Assembly (NCBI RefSeq): GCF_040932485.1
Contig: NZ_JBFRBH010000001.1
Coordinates: forward strand, 3,460,212-3,524,211
Source of the DNA: Gymnodinialimonas sp. 202GB13-11
Lineage (GTDB): Bacteria; Pseudomonadota; Alphaproteobacteria; Rhodobacterales; Rhodobacteraceae
DNA: 64,000 nucleotides
Reading direction: 5' to 3'
Shown here piece by piece: positions 1 to 9,185 of the stretch. The stretch's first letter is position 1. The number at the start of each line of letters is the position of its first letter. A program made the translations under genes and the position numbers. Below the pieces are notes generated by a model. The model made no database searches, was not told the DNA's origin, and was given only the letters and a program-made list of their open reading frames with translations.

Positions 1-1476
1 ATCCCTGAAGTCCTGAAGGTCGAGGATAAAGTCATGCGCTTCAGCCCGTTTGGCGGCCGCGATGACCTCTTCCTCCGTGGCATCAGGACGGCCATAAAGG
101 ATGTTGTCGCGCGCGGTCCGATTGAACATCGCGGTTTCCTGCGTGACCATCGCGATCTGCTGGCGGAGGCTGTCTTGTGTGACATGCGCCACGTCCTGCC
201 CGTCTATCAAGATACGACCCTGTTCTGCATCGTAGAGCCGCATCAAGAGGTTCACGAGGGTGGATTTACCTGCTCCGGATGCGCCAACAACACCAAGTTT
301 CTGGCCGGGCTCCACAACCAGATGGATGCGATCCACGCCGCCCGCCCGTTGGCCATAGGCGAAGCTGACATTTTCGAATTCCACACGCCCGGTCAGGCGG
401 GAAAGGGCGCTGGCATCGGGTGCGTCGGTCAGGCCATGGGCGGGCGTTAGTGTGCGCATCCCGTCCTCCAACTCGCCGATGTTGGAGTAGATGCCCATGA
501 GAGTGAAGCTGACCCAGCCGGTCATTTGGCTGATGCGCATGGAGATCGCGCCAATGGCCGCGATGTCGCCGGGGGTCACGGCCCCGGTGCGCCACAGCAG
601 GACCGCACCAATGACCAACAGAACAGGCAACAGGCCCGCAACGGCCATCAGAACGAAGCGGAACGCGGTGGACAGATAACCGAAATGCAGCGCCGCCTCG
701 CGGTAACCGGACATGGCTTCGATAGCGGCTGTATCCTCATGATCCGTGTGGCCGAACAGTTTGACCGTTTTGATGTTTGTTACGGTGTCGACCACCTGGC
801 CCGTGACATTCGCACGGGCCGCGGCGCGGGCTTTGGCGCGGATACGGATGCGGGGCAGGTACCAGCGGATCAGGGCGGCGTAGACCCCCATCCAAAGGAT
901 CAACATGACCGCGATGCGCCAATCGATGGCGACGAGCAGGCCAATCGTGCCGAAAATGGTGATCACGGCGTAAACGGCGGCTGAGATGACTTCCTGCACG
1001 ACGTTTACCAGCGCGGAGGCTGATTGAGCCTGTTTCTGCGCGATGCGCCCCGCGAAATCATTGTCGAAGAAGGTGACATCGTGGCCGAGGGTCCAGCGGT
1101 GCAGACGGGACTGGATCAATGGCGCGAGGTTAGGCGGCAAAACGATGCCGGTGAAGGCAGCGGAGAGGCCAAAGAATAGCGGACGGATCAGCAGGTAGAA
1201 GCCGATATAGGCTGCGATCAGCAGCGCGTTGTCGGCCAGGTACGATGCGCTTTCGCTTGTGGTGCTGTCGATCATCACGCCGAGAAACCAGGCTGATACG
1301 ACCTCCATAAGACCGGCCATACCGGACGCTGCGGCGGCTAGTAAGATGACGGGCCAGGCGCCGGACAGGCACCACTTGATGAACGCCCACAACGTTTGGG
1401 GTGGTGGGCCGTCGGCGCGCGCAAAGGGCGGAATGAGGCTTCCAAGCCAGATGCCCAAGCGTTTGATTTGGGTCAT
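1..1476 (-). CDS. ABC transporter, fused permease/ATPase half (3' end missing)
   Basis: Half-size ABC exporter in the inner membrane, visible for its first 492 residues; the reading frame runs off the left edge. I translated it from the complement: an N-terminal six-helix exporter domain comes first, then a nucleotide-binding domain with Walker A (SGAGKSTL, about residue 403) and a Q-loop (MVTQET). The signature motif and Walker B lie outside the window. It starts with ATG inside an ATGA overlap with the ABC gene at 1473-3323, so the two are translationally coupled and probably form a heterodimeric exporter. The substrate is unknown (drug, lipid or peptide exporters share this layout). Confidence 0.85.
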   Translation of the reverse strand, partial: MTQIKRLGIWLGSLIPPFARADGPPPQTLWAFIKWCLSGAWPVILLAAAASGMAGLMEVVSAWFLGVMIDSTTSESASYLADNALLIAAYIGFYLLIRPLFFGLSAAFTGIVLPPNLAPLIQSRLHRWTLGHDVTFFDNDFAGRIAQKQAQSASALVNVVQEVISAAVYAVITIFGTIGLLVAIDWRIAVMLILWMGVYAALIRWYLPRIRIRAKARAAARANVTGQVVDTVTNIKTVKLFGHTDHEDTAAIEAMSGYREAALHFGYLSTAFRFVLMAVAGLLPVLLVIGAVLLWRTGAVTPGDIAAIGAISMRISQMTGWVSFTLMGIYSNIGELEDGMRTLTPAHGLTDAPDASALSRLTGRVEFENVSFAYGQRAGGVDRIHLVVEPGQKLGVVGASGAGKSTLVNLLMRLYDAEQGRILIDGQDVAHVTQDSLRQQIAMVTQETAMFNRTARDNILYGRPDATEEEVIAAAKRAEAHDFILDLQDFRD

Positions 1477-3323
1477 TCCGCGGCCTCCCCTGTGTCGATA
1501 CCAATGAACCCGCCCGATTGGCGCGCCCAGAAATTCGCATATAGGCCGTTTGCCGCGAGAAGCGCGTCGTGCGTGCCGTCTTCGACGATGCGGCCATCGT
1601 CGAGCACAACGATCCGGTCCATTCGGGCGATGGTGGAGAGGCGGTGGGCGATTGCTATGACGGTCTTGCCCTCCATGACGCCATAGAGCGTATCCTGGAT
1701 CTGCGCCTCGACTTCGCTATCGAGCGCCGAGGTGGCTTCGTCCAACACAAGGACCGGCGCATCTTTGAGGATCACGCGGGCGAGGGTGACGCGTTGGCGT
1801 TGTCCGCCACTGAGCTTCACGCCGCGTTCGCCGACATGGGCGTCGTAGCCTTTGCGGCCCTGCGGATCTTCGAGGTCGAGGATGAAGTCATGCGCTTCGG
1901 CCCGGTGGGCGGCGGCCAGCATCATCTCTTCGCTGGCATCGGGCCGCCCGTAAAGGATGTTGTCGCGCACAGAGCGGTGAAGCAGGGAAGATTCCTGTTG
2001 CACCATGCCGATTTCCCGCCGGAGCGTGTCTTGCTTGACCTGCGCGATGTCCTGCCCATCGATCAGAATACGACCTTGTTCCGCATCGTAGAAACGCAAT
2101 AGAAGCTTCACGAGCGTGGATTTTCCCGCGCCAGAGCGGCCCACAAGGCCGACCTTTTCACCAGATTTGATGGTCAGGTTCAGCGCATCGATGCCGCCCG
2201 CGCCGCGCCCGTAATGGTGCGAAACCGCGTCGAAGGTAACCTCGCAATCGGTGATCTGAAGCGGCTTTGCGTTGGGGGCGTCAGTCAGTTGGATGGGTTC
2301 GGTGATCGTCTCCATCCCCTCGGCCACGACGCCGAGCGAGCGGAAGAAAGTGCTGACCGCCCACATGATCCAGCCGGTCATGGCGTTGAGCCGTAGGGTC
2401 AGCGCTGTGGCGGCCGCGACCACCCCGACGGAGGCAGAGCCTTGCGACCACAGCCAGATGCCCCACCCCACCACGGCCACGATCAGGAGGCCGTTCAACG
2501 TGACGAGCATGACGTCCATCGTGGTGAAAATCCGCATCTCGCGCGCAAAGGTTTGGCGGGTGTCTTCGATGGCCTCCTTGGCGTAGGCCAATTCGCTGTC
2601 GTGGTGCGCAAAGAGTTTGACGGAGTGGATGTTGGTGTAACTGTCCACCACGCGGCCCGTGGTCATGGAGCGCGCATCGGCGGAGGCTTTGGAGGCGGGG
2701 CCAACGCGCTGCATCGTCCAGCGCAGGAGAAGGGCGTACAGGGCGAACCAAGCGATCAGAGGAATGGCGAGGCGGGGATCGGCCTCAGCCAGCAAAATCG
2801 CGGCACCGACCAGGTAGGCCAGCGAAAAGGTTATCGCGTCGAACACCTGAAAGATCGCATCCCCGGCGCTGCCCGGGGTTTGCATGATGCGATTGGCGAT
2901 GCGGCCCGCGAAGTCGTTCTCGAAAAAGCCCACCGATTGGCGCAGCACCTGTTTGTGCGCCCGCCAGCGGACAAGCGCGCCGAATTGCGGCAGGACGCCA
3001 TTGTTTAGAAGCGCAGTGCCAAGGGCCTGAAGGACGGGGCGCAGCAAGAGGATGAATGCAGCTGCAAGAATGAACTCCGTGCCGTGATCCCCCAGAACCT
3101 GCGCAGGGTTCCCGTCGGTGAGCAGATCGACAACGCGGCCAAGGTACCAGATCAACCCGATCTCAACGGCGGCCACGACAACAGACATCACGGCGGTGAC
3201 AGCGAAGAGCCCTTTGAAGGGTTGGGAGTACTCCCAAAGGAAGGGCCAAAGGCGGCGTGGCGGGCGGTCATCTTCCGGATACTCGGTATACGGATCGACC
3301 AGCCTTTCGAAAAAGCGGAACAT
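1473..3323 (-). CDS. ABC transporter, fused permease/ATPase half
   Basis: 616-residue half-transporter of the exporter type. Transmembrane helices occupy roughly residues 35-330. The ATPase domain has Walker A GRSGAGKST (about 395-403), signature LSGGQ (504-508), Walker B LVLDEA (525-530) followed by TSALD, and H-loop histidine near 560, so all catalytic motifs are intact. It precedes and overlaps (ATGA) a second half-transporter, which suggests a heterodimer. It lies 38 bp downstream of a LysE-family gene on the same strand. Function inferred: ATP-driven export of an unidentified lipophilic or peptide substrate. Confidence 0.9.
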   Translation of the reverse strand: MFRFFERLVDPYTEYPEDDRPPRRLWPFLWEYSQPFKGLFAVTAVMSVVVAAVEIGLIWYLGRVVDLLTDGNPAQVLGDHGTEFILAAAFILLLRPVLQALGTALLNNGVLPQFGALVRWRAHKQVLRQSVGFFENDFAGRIANRIMQTPGSAGDAIFQVFDAITFSLAYLVGAAILLAEADPRLAIPLIAWFALYALLLRWTMQRVGPASKASADARSMTTGRVVDSYTNIHSVKLFAHHDSELAYAKEAIEDTRQTFAREMRIFTTMDVMLVTLNGLLIVAVVGWGIWLWSQGSASVGVVAAATALTLRLNAMTGWIMWAVSTFFRSLGVVAEGMETITEPIQLTDAPNAKPLQITDCEVTFDAVSHHYGRGAGGIDALNLTIKSGEKVGLVGRSGAGKSTLVKLLLRFYDAEQGRILIDGQDIAQVKQDTLRREIGMVQQESSLLHRSVRDNILYGRPDASEEMMLAAAHRAEAHDFILDLEDPQGRKGYDAHVGERGVKLSGGQRQRVTLARVILKDAPVLVLDEATSALDSEVEAQIQDTLYGVMEGKTVIAIAHRLSTIARMDRIVVLDDGRIVEDGTHDALLAANGLYANFWARQSGGFIGIDTGEAAE

Positions 3324-3361
3324 GACAAACCCCGTGTCAGCCTTGCTTTATACCGCAGGGT

Positions 3362-3940
3362 TTACAGGAAGACCATGACAGCAGAAGCGAGCAAGCCCAC
3401 GGCCATGATCCGGGCGAAGACAGTCCAGGCTTTTGGGGTGGTCAGAAGTAGCGATAGCAGGAAGCCCGCGAAGCTCCAGAACAGGCAAACACCCAGGTTT
3501 AGGGTCGAGAATGTGAGGCCCAGACGCAGCGCTTCCCCCATCGGCGAAAGGCCGCCCGGAAAGCCAGAGGCCGCCGCAATAGCAACCGCCCAGATCTTGG
3601 GATTCATCCATTGGAAGAGGACGGCCTTAAGGGTGCTCCACGGACGGTCTGCCGTATCCGTTTGTCCCGCCGCGGATGAGCGCCACAGGATCACGCCCAT
3701 CCAGACGATCCAGGCGGCCGCGATAACCTTGAGGATCAGTTCAAGCGCCGGGTAGCTGGCCAACAACGCACCAATGCCAAGGCCGGTGAGCGCAGCGATG
3801 ATACCGACACCCAGAGCCACGCCAATGACGTGGGGTAGGGTGGGCACGAAGCCGAAGCGTGCGCCTGAGGCAGTTAGCAGGATGACATTGGGGCCGGGGC
3901 TGAAAAGACCTGCAAATACAAAAAGGAAAAGCGGGTCCAT
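3362..3940 (-). CDS. LysE/RhtB-family exporter
   Basis: 192-residue inner-membrane protein of the LysE/RhtB amino-acid exporter family. The N-terminus has the family's F(S)PGPN motif (residues 13-18), followed by about five or six hydrophobic segments. The length is slightly short of the usual 200-210. Its ATG directly abuts the TGA of cca (TGAATG), so the two are coupled. The family exports amino acids such as lysine, homoserine or threonine; the substrate here cannot be told. It belongs to the minus-strand run hslO-nudix-cca-lysE-ABC-ABC. Confidence 0.85.
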   Translation of the reverse strand: MDPLFLFVFAGLFSPGPNVILLTASGARFGFVPTLPHVIGVALGVGIIAALTGLGIGALLASYPALELILKVIAAAWIVWMGVILWRSSAAGQTDTADRPWSTLKAVLFQWMNPKIWAVAIAAASGFPGGLSPMGEALRLGLTFSTLNLGVCLFWSFAGFLLSLLLTTPKAWTVFARIMAVGLLASAVMVFL

Positions 3941-5077
3941 TCAGCGAAGTAGAGCCTGTTTCGTGAGTGTAAAATCGCTATCGATCCAGCGTTGCTCCAA
4001 TTCTTTCAGGCGTTGCCCGAGAGTAGGGCCTTCAAGATCGGGTAGATCGGCTGCACGTACAGGAAATTCCGCGGCTGACCCGGTTTCAGCCGCGTCTCTG
4101 TCCTTTGGATTCATCGGTTGCTCAAACAGCGCAGCGCGCAGCGCGAGGATGTCGTTCGCGGCGTTCGCACCGTGCCAGTAACCCAAAGCGCCGGGTTTCG
4201 TCGTCAACCCCATCTCCGCCCCATAGAGGGCCAAGCGTTTGGCGTCCGTCCTAGACAGACGTAGGTGATCGGCCGTGTCTGATCCGCCAAGCGCGGCCAA
4301 TCGGCGGATGGCATCAGGTGCCAAACAGTCCTCAACTCCGGTCAGAACAGTCAGCAGCTTCGATTGCGCGCCCGGCAGCAGGGCGGGAAGAACGCCCGTC
4401 TGCTCCATCGCTGCGACAGCAGGGGCCGGATCGGGCGAACGGAGCAGCTTCAAAAGCTCTGACGTGATCCGTTCTTTGGCAAGTCGTTCGAGCCCGTCGA
4501 TGTGCGTGGCACACGCGGCAAGTGCCTCGGCGTCAAGGCCATTGGAGGGGTCTGCGTACCAAGCGTGGAAGCGGAAAAAGCGTAGGATGCGGAGGTAATC
4601 CTCGATGATGCGCTGTGCAGGGTCGCCGATGAAACGCACACGCCGCGCGGACAGGTCGGTCAGACCCTCGCCGTTCGGATCAAGAACCTCTCCGTTGCGG
4701 GTCGCGTAAAGGGCGTTTATCGTGAAATCGCGCCGCGCCGCGTCGTTCGCGATGTCGGTTGAAAAGGCCACTGTCGCATGGCGACCATCCGTCTCTAAAT
4801 CGGCGCGTAGGGTCGTTACTTCATGTGGCTTGTTATGGGCGACTACTGTGATTGTGCCATGGTCAAGGCCAGTTGGTACGGCCCGTAACCCTGCGGCATC
4901 GGCAGCAGCAATGACCTGATCCGGCGTGGCATCTGTCGCAATATCAATGTCGTCCACAGGCTGGCCGAGCAGACCGTTGCGCACGCAGCCGCCGACAAAC
5001 CATGCGTTGTGATCACAAAGAGCATCGAACACTGCGTCGGTGCCAGGATGTGTCAGCCAATCCGCCTGCAACCGCAT
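3941..5077 (-). CDS. cca: CCA tRNA nucleotidyltransferase / poly(A) polymerase family
   Basis: 378-residue class II nucleotidyltransferase that adds or repairs the 3'-CCA of tRNAs in the cytoplasm. Visible motifs: the head motif FVGGCVRNGLLG, catalytic acidic pair DIDIAT, RRDFTINAL and LRILRFFRF. In the head motif Asn stands where many homologues have Asp. The start chosen is ATG at 5077, which overlaps the upstream Nudix stop by one base (TGATG). The upstream extension of the frame has no family similarity. Linkage to hslO and Nudix supports a housekeeping operon. Confidence 0.92.
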   Translation of the reverse strand: MRLQADWLTHPGTDAVFDALCDHNAWFVGGCVRNGLLGQPVDDIDIATDATPDQVIAAADAAGLRAVPTGLDHGTITVVAHNKPHEVTTLRADLETDGRHATVAFSTDIANDAARRDFTINALYATRNGEVLDPNGEGLTDLSARRVRFIGDPAQRIIEDYLRILRFFRFHAWYADPSNGLDAEALAACATHIDGLERLAKERITSELLKLLRSPDPAPAVAAMEQTGVLPALLPGAQSKLLTVLTGVEDCLAPDAIRRLAALGGSDTADHLRLSRTDAKRLALYGAEMGLTTKPGALGYWHGANAANDILALRAALFEQPMNPKDRDAAETGSAAEFPVRAADLPDLEGPTLGQRLKELEQRWIDSDFTLTKQALLR

Positions 5078-5661
5078 CACGCCACCCGATCCGCGAGTGA
5101 TTTCAGGATGCGCGCTGTGGCCCCCCAGATGTAGTAGGGTCCATACGGCACGGTGAAGAACTCCCGCCGCATGCCACGCCAGCGGCGGCCTTCGACGGCA
5201 TAGTTCGTCGGGTCCATCAGAAAGGGTAGGGGCACGCGAAAGCATTCCGCGACTTCCCCTGGCTCAACAACCGGTTCGAAATCATGTTCGATGCGCGCCA
5301 GCACGGGCGTTACGGAATAGCTGGTCACGGTCTCATGTGGGGGCAATTCCGCAAGAATAGAGACAGTTTCGGGGGCTAGCCCAACCTCTTCATGTGCCTC
5401 ACGCAACGCGGCCTGAACGATCGTCTCATCCCCATCGACTTTGCCACCGGGGAAGGCGATCTGACCGGGATGGTGTTTGAGGGTCGAGGCCCGTTTCGTC
5501 AGTATCACATGGTCGTCCAACACACCGATCAGCACGGCAGCCGGGCGCAATTTGCGCCCTTCGGGCAGGACCACGCCTGGATTCAGGTCGTAGTCAGACG
5601 ATGGCCGCGCCGGAACATCCAGCGCGGCCATGATGGTGTTCAGATCAACGGGGCGTCCCAT
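5077..5661 (-). CDS. Nudix hydrolase, CoA pyrophosphatase (NudL-like)
   Basis: 194-residue Nudix hydrolase. The Nudix box is complete (G-x5-E-x7-REAHEEVG), and just before it sits ILTKRASTLKHHPGQIAFPG, which matches the extra signature of CoA diphosphatases. These cleave CoA or acyl-CoA to 3',5'-ADP and phosphopantetheine. The ATG at 5661 is preferred: it has a GAGAA ribosome site about 6 nt upstream and overlaps the hslO end by 17 bp. A TTG at 5688 is possible but less likely. It is coupled to cca through TGATG. Confidence 0.88.
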   Translation of the reverse strand: MGRPVDLNTIMAALDVPARPSSDYDLNPGVVLPEGRKLRPAAVLIGVLDDHVILTKRASTLKHHPGQIAFPGGKVDGDETIVQAALREAHEEVGLAPETVSILAELPPHETVTSYSVTPVLARIEHDFEPVVEPGEVAECFRVPLPFLMDPTNYAVEGRRWRGMRREFFTVPYGPYYIWGATARILKSLADRVA

Positions 5662-6646
5662 CGGGATCTTTCTCGGCCTCGAACCCAAGTGTCAGCGGGT
5701 CGAACTCGTAATGAGCGCCGCAGAACTGGCAATCTGCCGTCACGCGCCCCTCATCCGTTGTCATATGGGCGATGTCCTTGGCCGAGTAGATCGACAAGGA
5801 TTGCCGCACACGATCCTCAGAGCATGTGCAACCGAACGCAACCGGTTGCGCATCGAAGACGCGCGGCTGCTCTTCATGGAACAGACGCACCAGAAGGTCT
5901 GTCGGTGACACGTGCGGCCCGATCAGCTCCATCTCATCCGCTGTTTCCAGCAGGATCTTGGCGCGGTTCCAATCTTCGGCCGTATCCTCATCCACAAGGT
6001 CTTCCGCAGTCAGCAGACCCTCTTCGCCAGTGCCCCCACCCTGCGCCTCAAGCGAGGATTCGGGCATTAGCTGCACCATCACGCCACCGGCGCGCCAGCT
6101 GGCCGCCTGCCCCGGTTCCTGAGCTTGCCCGTAGGACAGCTGGAACTGGGTCGGCAATTGCTCGGATTGAGCGAAGTAAGCCTCTGCACAGGCGGATAGA
6201 GACCCACCGGCCAACGGTGTGATGCCCTGATAGGGCGTCATGTCCGGGCCCTGGTCGATCAGGATCGCGAAGTAGCCCGACCCGATCTGCGGGAAGGCCG
6301 GTGCGGTCACATCCAGCTTCTCCGCATCATAGGACGCATATGCCCGGATGCGCGCAGGCTCTCCCTCCGCCTCAGGGGCGAGGAAGTCCGTGGCGATCAG
6401 CCGGATCGGCCCGTCGGAGCGGACCTGCAACGACAGTTTCCAGCGCAGCTTGATCGTCTGCCCGATCAATGCAGTCAACAGGGCCATCTCGGCCACCATC
6501 GCCTCAACCGGAGCGGGGTAGTCGTGCTGCCCAAGGATCTGGTCGAGCGTGGTGTCCAGCCGCGCCACACGGCCGCGCACATCGGAGCGGTCGAGCTGAA
6601 ATGGCAAAACAGTGTCGTCCCACGCGAGTTTCGTGGTCAGGGTCAT
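5645..6646 (-). CDS. hslO: Hsp33 redox-regulated molecular chaperone
   Basis: 333-residue cytoplasmic holdase activated by oxidative unfolding. The N-terminal substrate domain is followed by the redox switch: a CTC pair near residue 270 and CQFC near 303, the CxC...CxxC zinc site expected of Hsp33. The start is ATG at 6646 with a GGGGG-type ribosome site about 6 nt upstream. The C-terminus overlaps the Nudix start. It heads the minus-strand operon and is divergent from the glycosyltransferase gene at 6800 across 153 bp, which must hold both promoters. Confidence 0.94.
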   Translation of the reverse strand: MTLTTKLAWDDTVLPFQLDRSDVRGRVARLDTTLDQILGQHDYPAPVEAMVAEMALLTALIGQTIKLRWKLSLQVRSDGPIRLIATDFLAPEAEGEPARIRAYASYDAEKLDVTAPAFPQIGSGYFAILIDQGPDMTPYQGITPLAGGSLSACAEAYFAQSEQLPTQFQLSYGQAQEPGQAASWRAGGVMVQLMPESSLEAQGGGTGEEGLLTAEDLVDEDTAEDWNRAKILLETADEMELIGPHVSPTDLLVRLFHEEQPRVFDAQPVAFGCTCSEDRVRQSLSIYSAKDIAHMTTDEGRVTADCQFCGAHYEFDPLTLGFEAEKDPDGTPR

Positions 6647-6799
6647 ATTGCACCCCCTTTACGCAATCTTTGGAAGGTCTGGTCCCATATAGGGGGCGAG
6701 CGGGCAACACCAAACCCGAACCTGCCGCAGTTCTGCCTTGCACCTGCCGCATGGGCTTGGGACATGAAGGTTAACAAGACGCAGGCGACCCGAGACCCG

Positions 6800-8047
6800 A
6801 TGAAGATCCTTTTCGTGCACCAGAATTTCCCCGGCCAGTACCGTGAGCTGTTCTCATGGCTGCGCGCACAAGGCGGGCATGAGTTGGTGTTCCTGACCCA
6901 GCGCAAGGATGTGCCAAAGCTGGAGAATGCGCGGGTCATTCAATACGACACGCACCACAAGCCGAAAGAGGGCACCTATGCCCTGACCCAATATTGGGAG
7001 GAATGCGCTGGCAACGGGTTTGGCTGCGCGCAGGCCGCAGAGAAGTTGAAGAAAGAGGGTTTCACGCCGGATATCATTCTGGGCCACGTCGGCTGGGGTG
7101 AGTTGACGTTCCTCAAGCAGGTTTGGGCCGATGTGCCGATCATCGGCTACTTCGAGTATTACTTTCTGGCGAAAGGCGGCAGCGTTGGTTTTGACCCGGA
7201 GTTCCCGGCCAGCCCCCATGCACCCTTCACCATGCACGCGCGCAATGCCGTGAACTTCGCCAATATCCAGACCGTCGATCTGGGCCACTCGCCGACGCAA
7301 TGGCAGTGCGACACCTTCCCCGAGACGTTCCGAGAGAAGATTTACGTCAAGCATGACGGCATCCGGACGGACAATCTCAAGCCCGACCCGAAGGCGCAGG
7401 TCGCGCTTGGGCGGCTAGGCCGCTCCGTCACGCGGGAGGATGAGATTTTCACCTACATGGCCCGCAATATGGAACCGACGCGCGGCTTTCATTCCTTCAT
7501 GCGCGCGCTGCCCCATATTCTTGATGCGCGCCCCAATGCACGGGCGCTGATTATCGGCGGCAGCGATGTGTCCTACGGCAAGAAGTCCGGTGCGCAGGGT
7601 GGCTATCGTGCCGAGATGGAAAAGGAAGTTGGCAACAAGGTCGACTGGTCCCGCGTCCATTTCCTCGGTCGCGTGCCGTACGAGGATTACCAGAAGATCA
7701 TTCAGGTCAGCCGGTGTCACGTATACCTGACCGTGCCGTTCGTTCTGTCCTGGAGCCTGCTTGAGTCGATGTCGATGGGTGCGACCATCGTTGCGTCAGA
7801 TGTGGCCCCGGTGCGGGAGGCGATCACCCACGGCGAAAACGGGCTGCTGGCGGATTTCTTCAAACCCGAAGATATCGCGCGCAAGGTTATGGACGTGTTG
7901 GAGCGGCCGGGCACCTACGCCCATCTCGGGCCGAACGCGCGCAAGCATGTGGTGAAAAACTACGATTTCACAAAGGTTTGCCTGCCCGAGCATCTGCGGC
8001 AAATCAATGGGTTGGTGCCAAAAGCGAAACGCATCGCTCTGCCCTGA
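6800..8047 (+). CDS. Glycosyltransferase, GT4-like
   Basis: 415-residue predicted cytosolic or peripheral glycosyltransferase of the GT-B fold. The N-terminal Rossmann half starts MKILFVHQNFPGQYREL. The C-terminal half has the nucleotide-sugar region with LLESMSMGATIVASDVAPV, equivalent to the GT4 motif whose Glu contacts the donor. ATG at 6800 is chosen because the family domain begins there; an in-frame ATG at 6764 would add 12 residues. It leads a sugar-nucleotide and envelope-polysaccharide block (galE, epimerase, ugd), so it probably builds surface polysaccharide or LPS. Donor and acceptor are unknown. Confidence 0.85.
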   Translation: MKILFVHQNFPGQYRELFSWLRAQGGHELVFLTQRKDVPKLENARVIQYDTHHKPKEGTYALTQYWEECAGNGFGCAQAAEKLKKEGFTPDIILGHVGWGELTFLKQVWADVPIIGYFEYYFLAKGGSVGFDPEFPASPHAPFTMHARNAVNFANIQTVDLGHSPTQWQCDTFPETFREKIYVKHDGIRTDNLKPDPKAQVALGRLGRSVTREDEIFTYMARNMEPTRGFHSFMRALPHILDARPNARALIIGGSDVSYGKKSGAQGGYRAEMEKEVGNKVDWSRVHFLGRVPYEDYQKIIQVSRCHVYLTVPFVLSWSLLESMSMGATIVASDVAPVREAITHGENGLLADFFKPEDIARKVMDVLERPGTYAHLGPNARKHVVKNYDFTKVCLPEHLRQINGLVPKAKRIALP

Positions 8048-8147
8048 TAGCGGGGAAACCAGGCCCCCCTTTCGCCTTTGACGGCAAGGTCGTTTCCATG
8101 GCAGGTCCAAGGCAAGACAAGCGTGCAGCATAACAGGCAGACTGCGG

Positions 8148-9185
8148 ATGGCGGAGAAGATCCTACTAACGGGCGGCGCGGGCTATATCGGCTCACACAC
8201 CTATGTTGCACTGCTCGCAGCGAGCTACGAGGTGACGATCCTCGATAACTTCCAGAACGCAAACCGTTCTGTCATCGACCGTCTGGAGCAATTGACGGGC
8301 CAACCGGTCTCCTTTGCTGAGGCGGATATCCGCGACGCGACCACGCTTGCCGGCTTGTTCGCGGAGTATCAATTCGATGCAGTCGTGCATTTCGCGGCGC
8401 TAAAGGCCGTCAGCGAAAGTGTCGAACGCCCGCTGGATTATTTCGACGTGAATATCAGCGGTTTGATCAACCTGTTGCGCGTCATGGATGCGGCGGGCTG
8501 TCGGAACATCGTCTTCTCTTCTTCCGCCACGGTTTATGGCGTTCCGGATGAGACGCCGACGCCAGAGACCGCCGAATTCCGAGCCATGAACCCCTATGGT
8601 CAGACCAAGATCAGCGGCGAGCAGATCCTGAACCAGCTGACTGCTGCTGATGATCGCTGGAACGTCGGCATCCTTCGCTACTTCAACCCGGCAGGTGCGC
8701 ATGACAGCGCGTTGATCGGCGAAGACCCCCGCGACATTCCAAACAATCTGATGCCGTTTATCGCAAAGGTTGCCGCAGGCGAGTTGGAGGAGTTGCAGGT
8801 CTTTGGGGACGACTACGACACCCCAGACGGCACCGGTGTGCGCGATTACATCCATGTGGACGATCTGGCCAAAGGCCATGTCCTGTCGCTCGCTGCATTG
8901 CTGGGGGACGGCCAAAGCCACCTTGTCAACCTTGGCACTGGCGAGGGTCATTCGGTTCTGGAAATGGTTTCTGCCTACAAGCGGGCCAGCAACCGCGATG
9001 TGCCCTACCGCATAACCGAACGCCGTGCAGGCGATGTGCCGGTCTATGTGGCACGCGCGGACAAAGCGGAAGAAATCCTCGGCTTCAAGACTGAGCGTAA
9101 TCTTGATGAGATGTGCGCCTCCTCCTGGAAATGGATCGCCGGGCCGCATAGTAGCGAAGATCCGGGACCGGAGGAAAAGGGATGA
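8148..9185 (+). CDS. galE: UDP-glucose 4-epimerase
   Basis: 345-residue extended short-chain dehydrogenase interconverting UDP-glucose and UDP-galactose with bound NAD. The Rossmann motif GGAGYIGSH lies at residues 9-17, the catalytic serine region is SSSATVYG near 125, and the YxxxK pair is YGQTK near 150. Length matches GalE (about 330-340). Its stop overlaps the next epimerase start (ATGA), so the two are translated together. The role is precursor supply for envelope polysaccharide. Confidence 0.92.
   Translation: MAEKILLTGGAGYIGSHTYVALLAASYEVTILDNFQNANRSVIDRLEQLTGQPVSFAEADIRDATTLAGLFAEYQFDAVVHFAALKAVSESVERPLDYFDVNISGLINLLRVMDAAGCRNIVFSSSATVYGVPDETPTPETAEFRAMNPYGQTKISGEQILNQLTAADDRWNVGILRYFNPAGAHDSALIGEDPRDIPNNLMPFIAKVAAGELEELQVFGDDYDTPDGTGVRDYIHVDDLAKGHVLSLAALLGDGQSHLVNLGTGEGHSVLEMVSAYKRASNRDVPYRITERRAGDVPVYVARADKAEEILGFKTERNLDEMCASSWKWIAGPHSSEDPGPEEKG

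Noticed and set aside
3941-5077. Inactivated cca because of Asn in the GGCVRN motif
   Set aside because: The catalytic DIDIAT and all later motifs are intact, and the Asn position is not one of the catalytic carboxylates.
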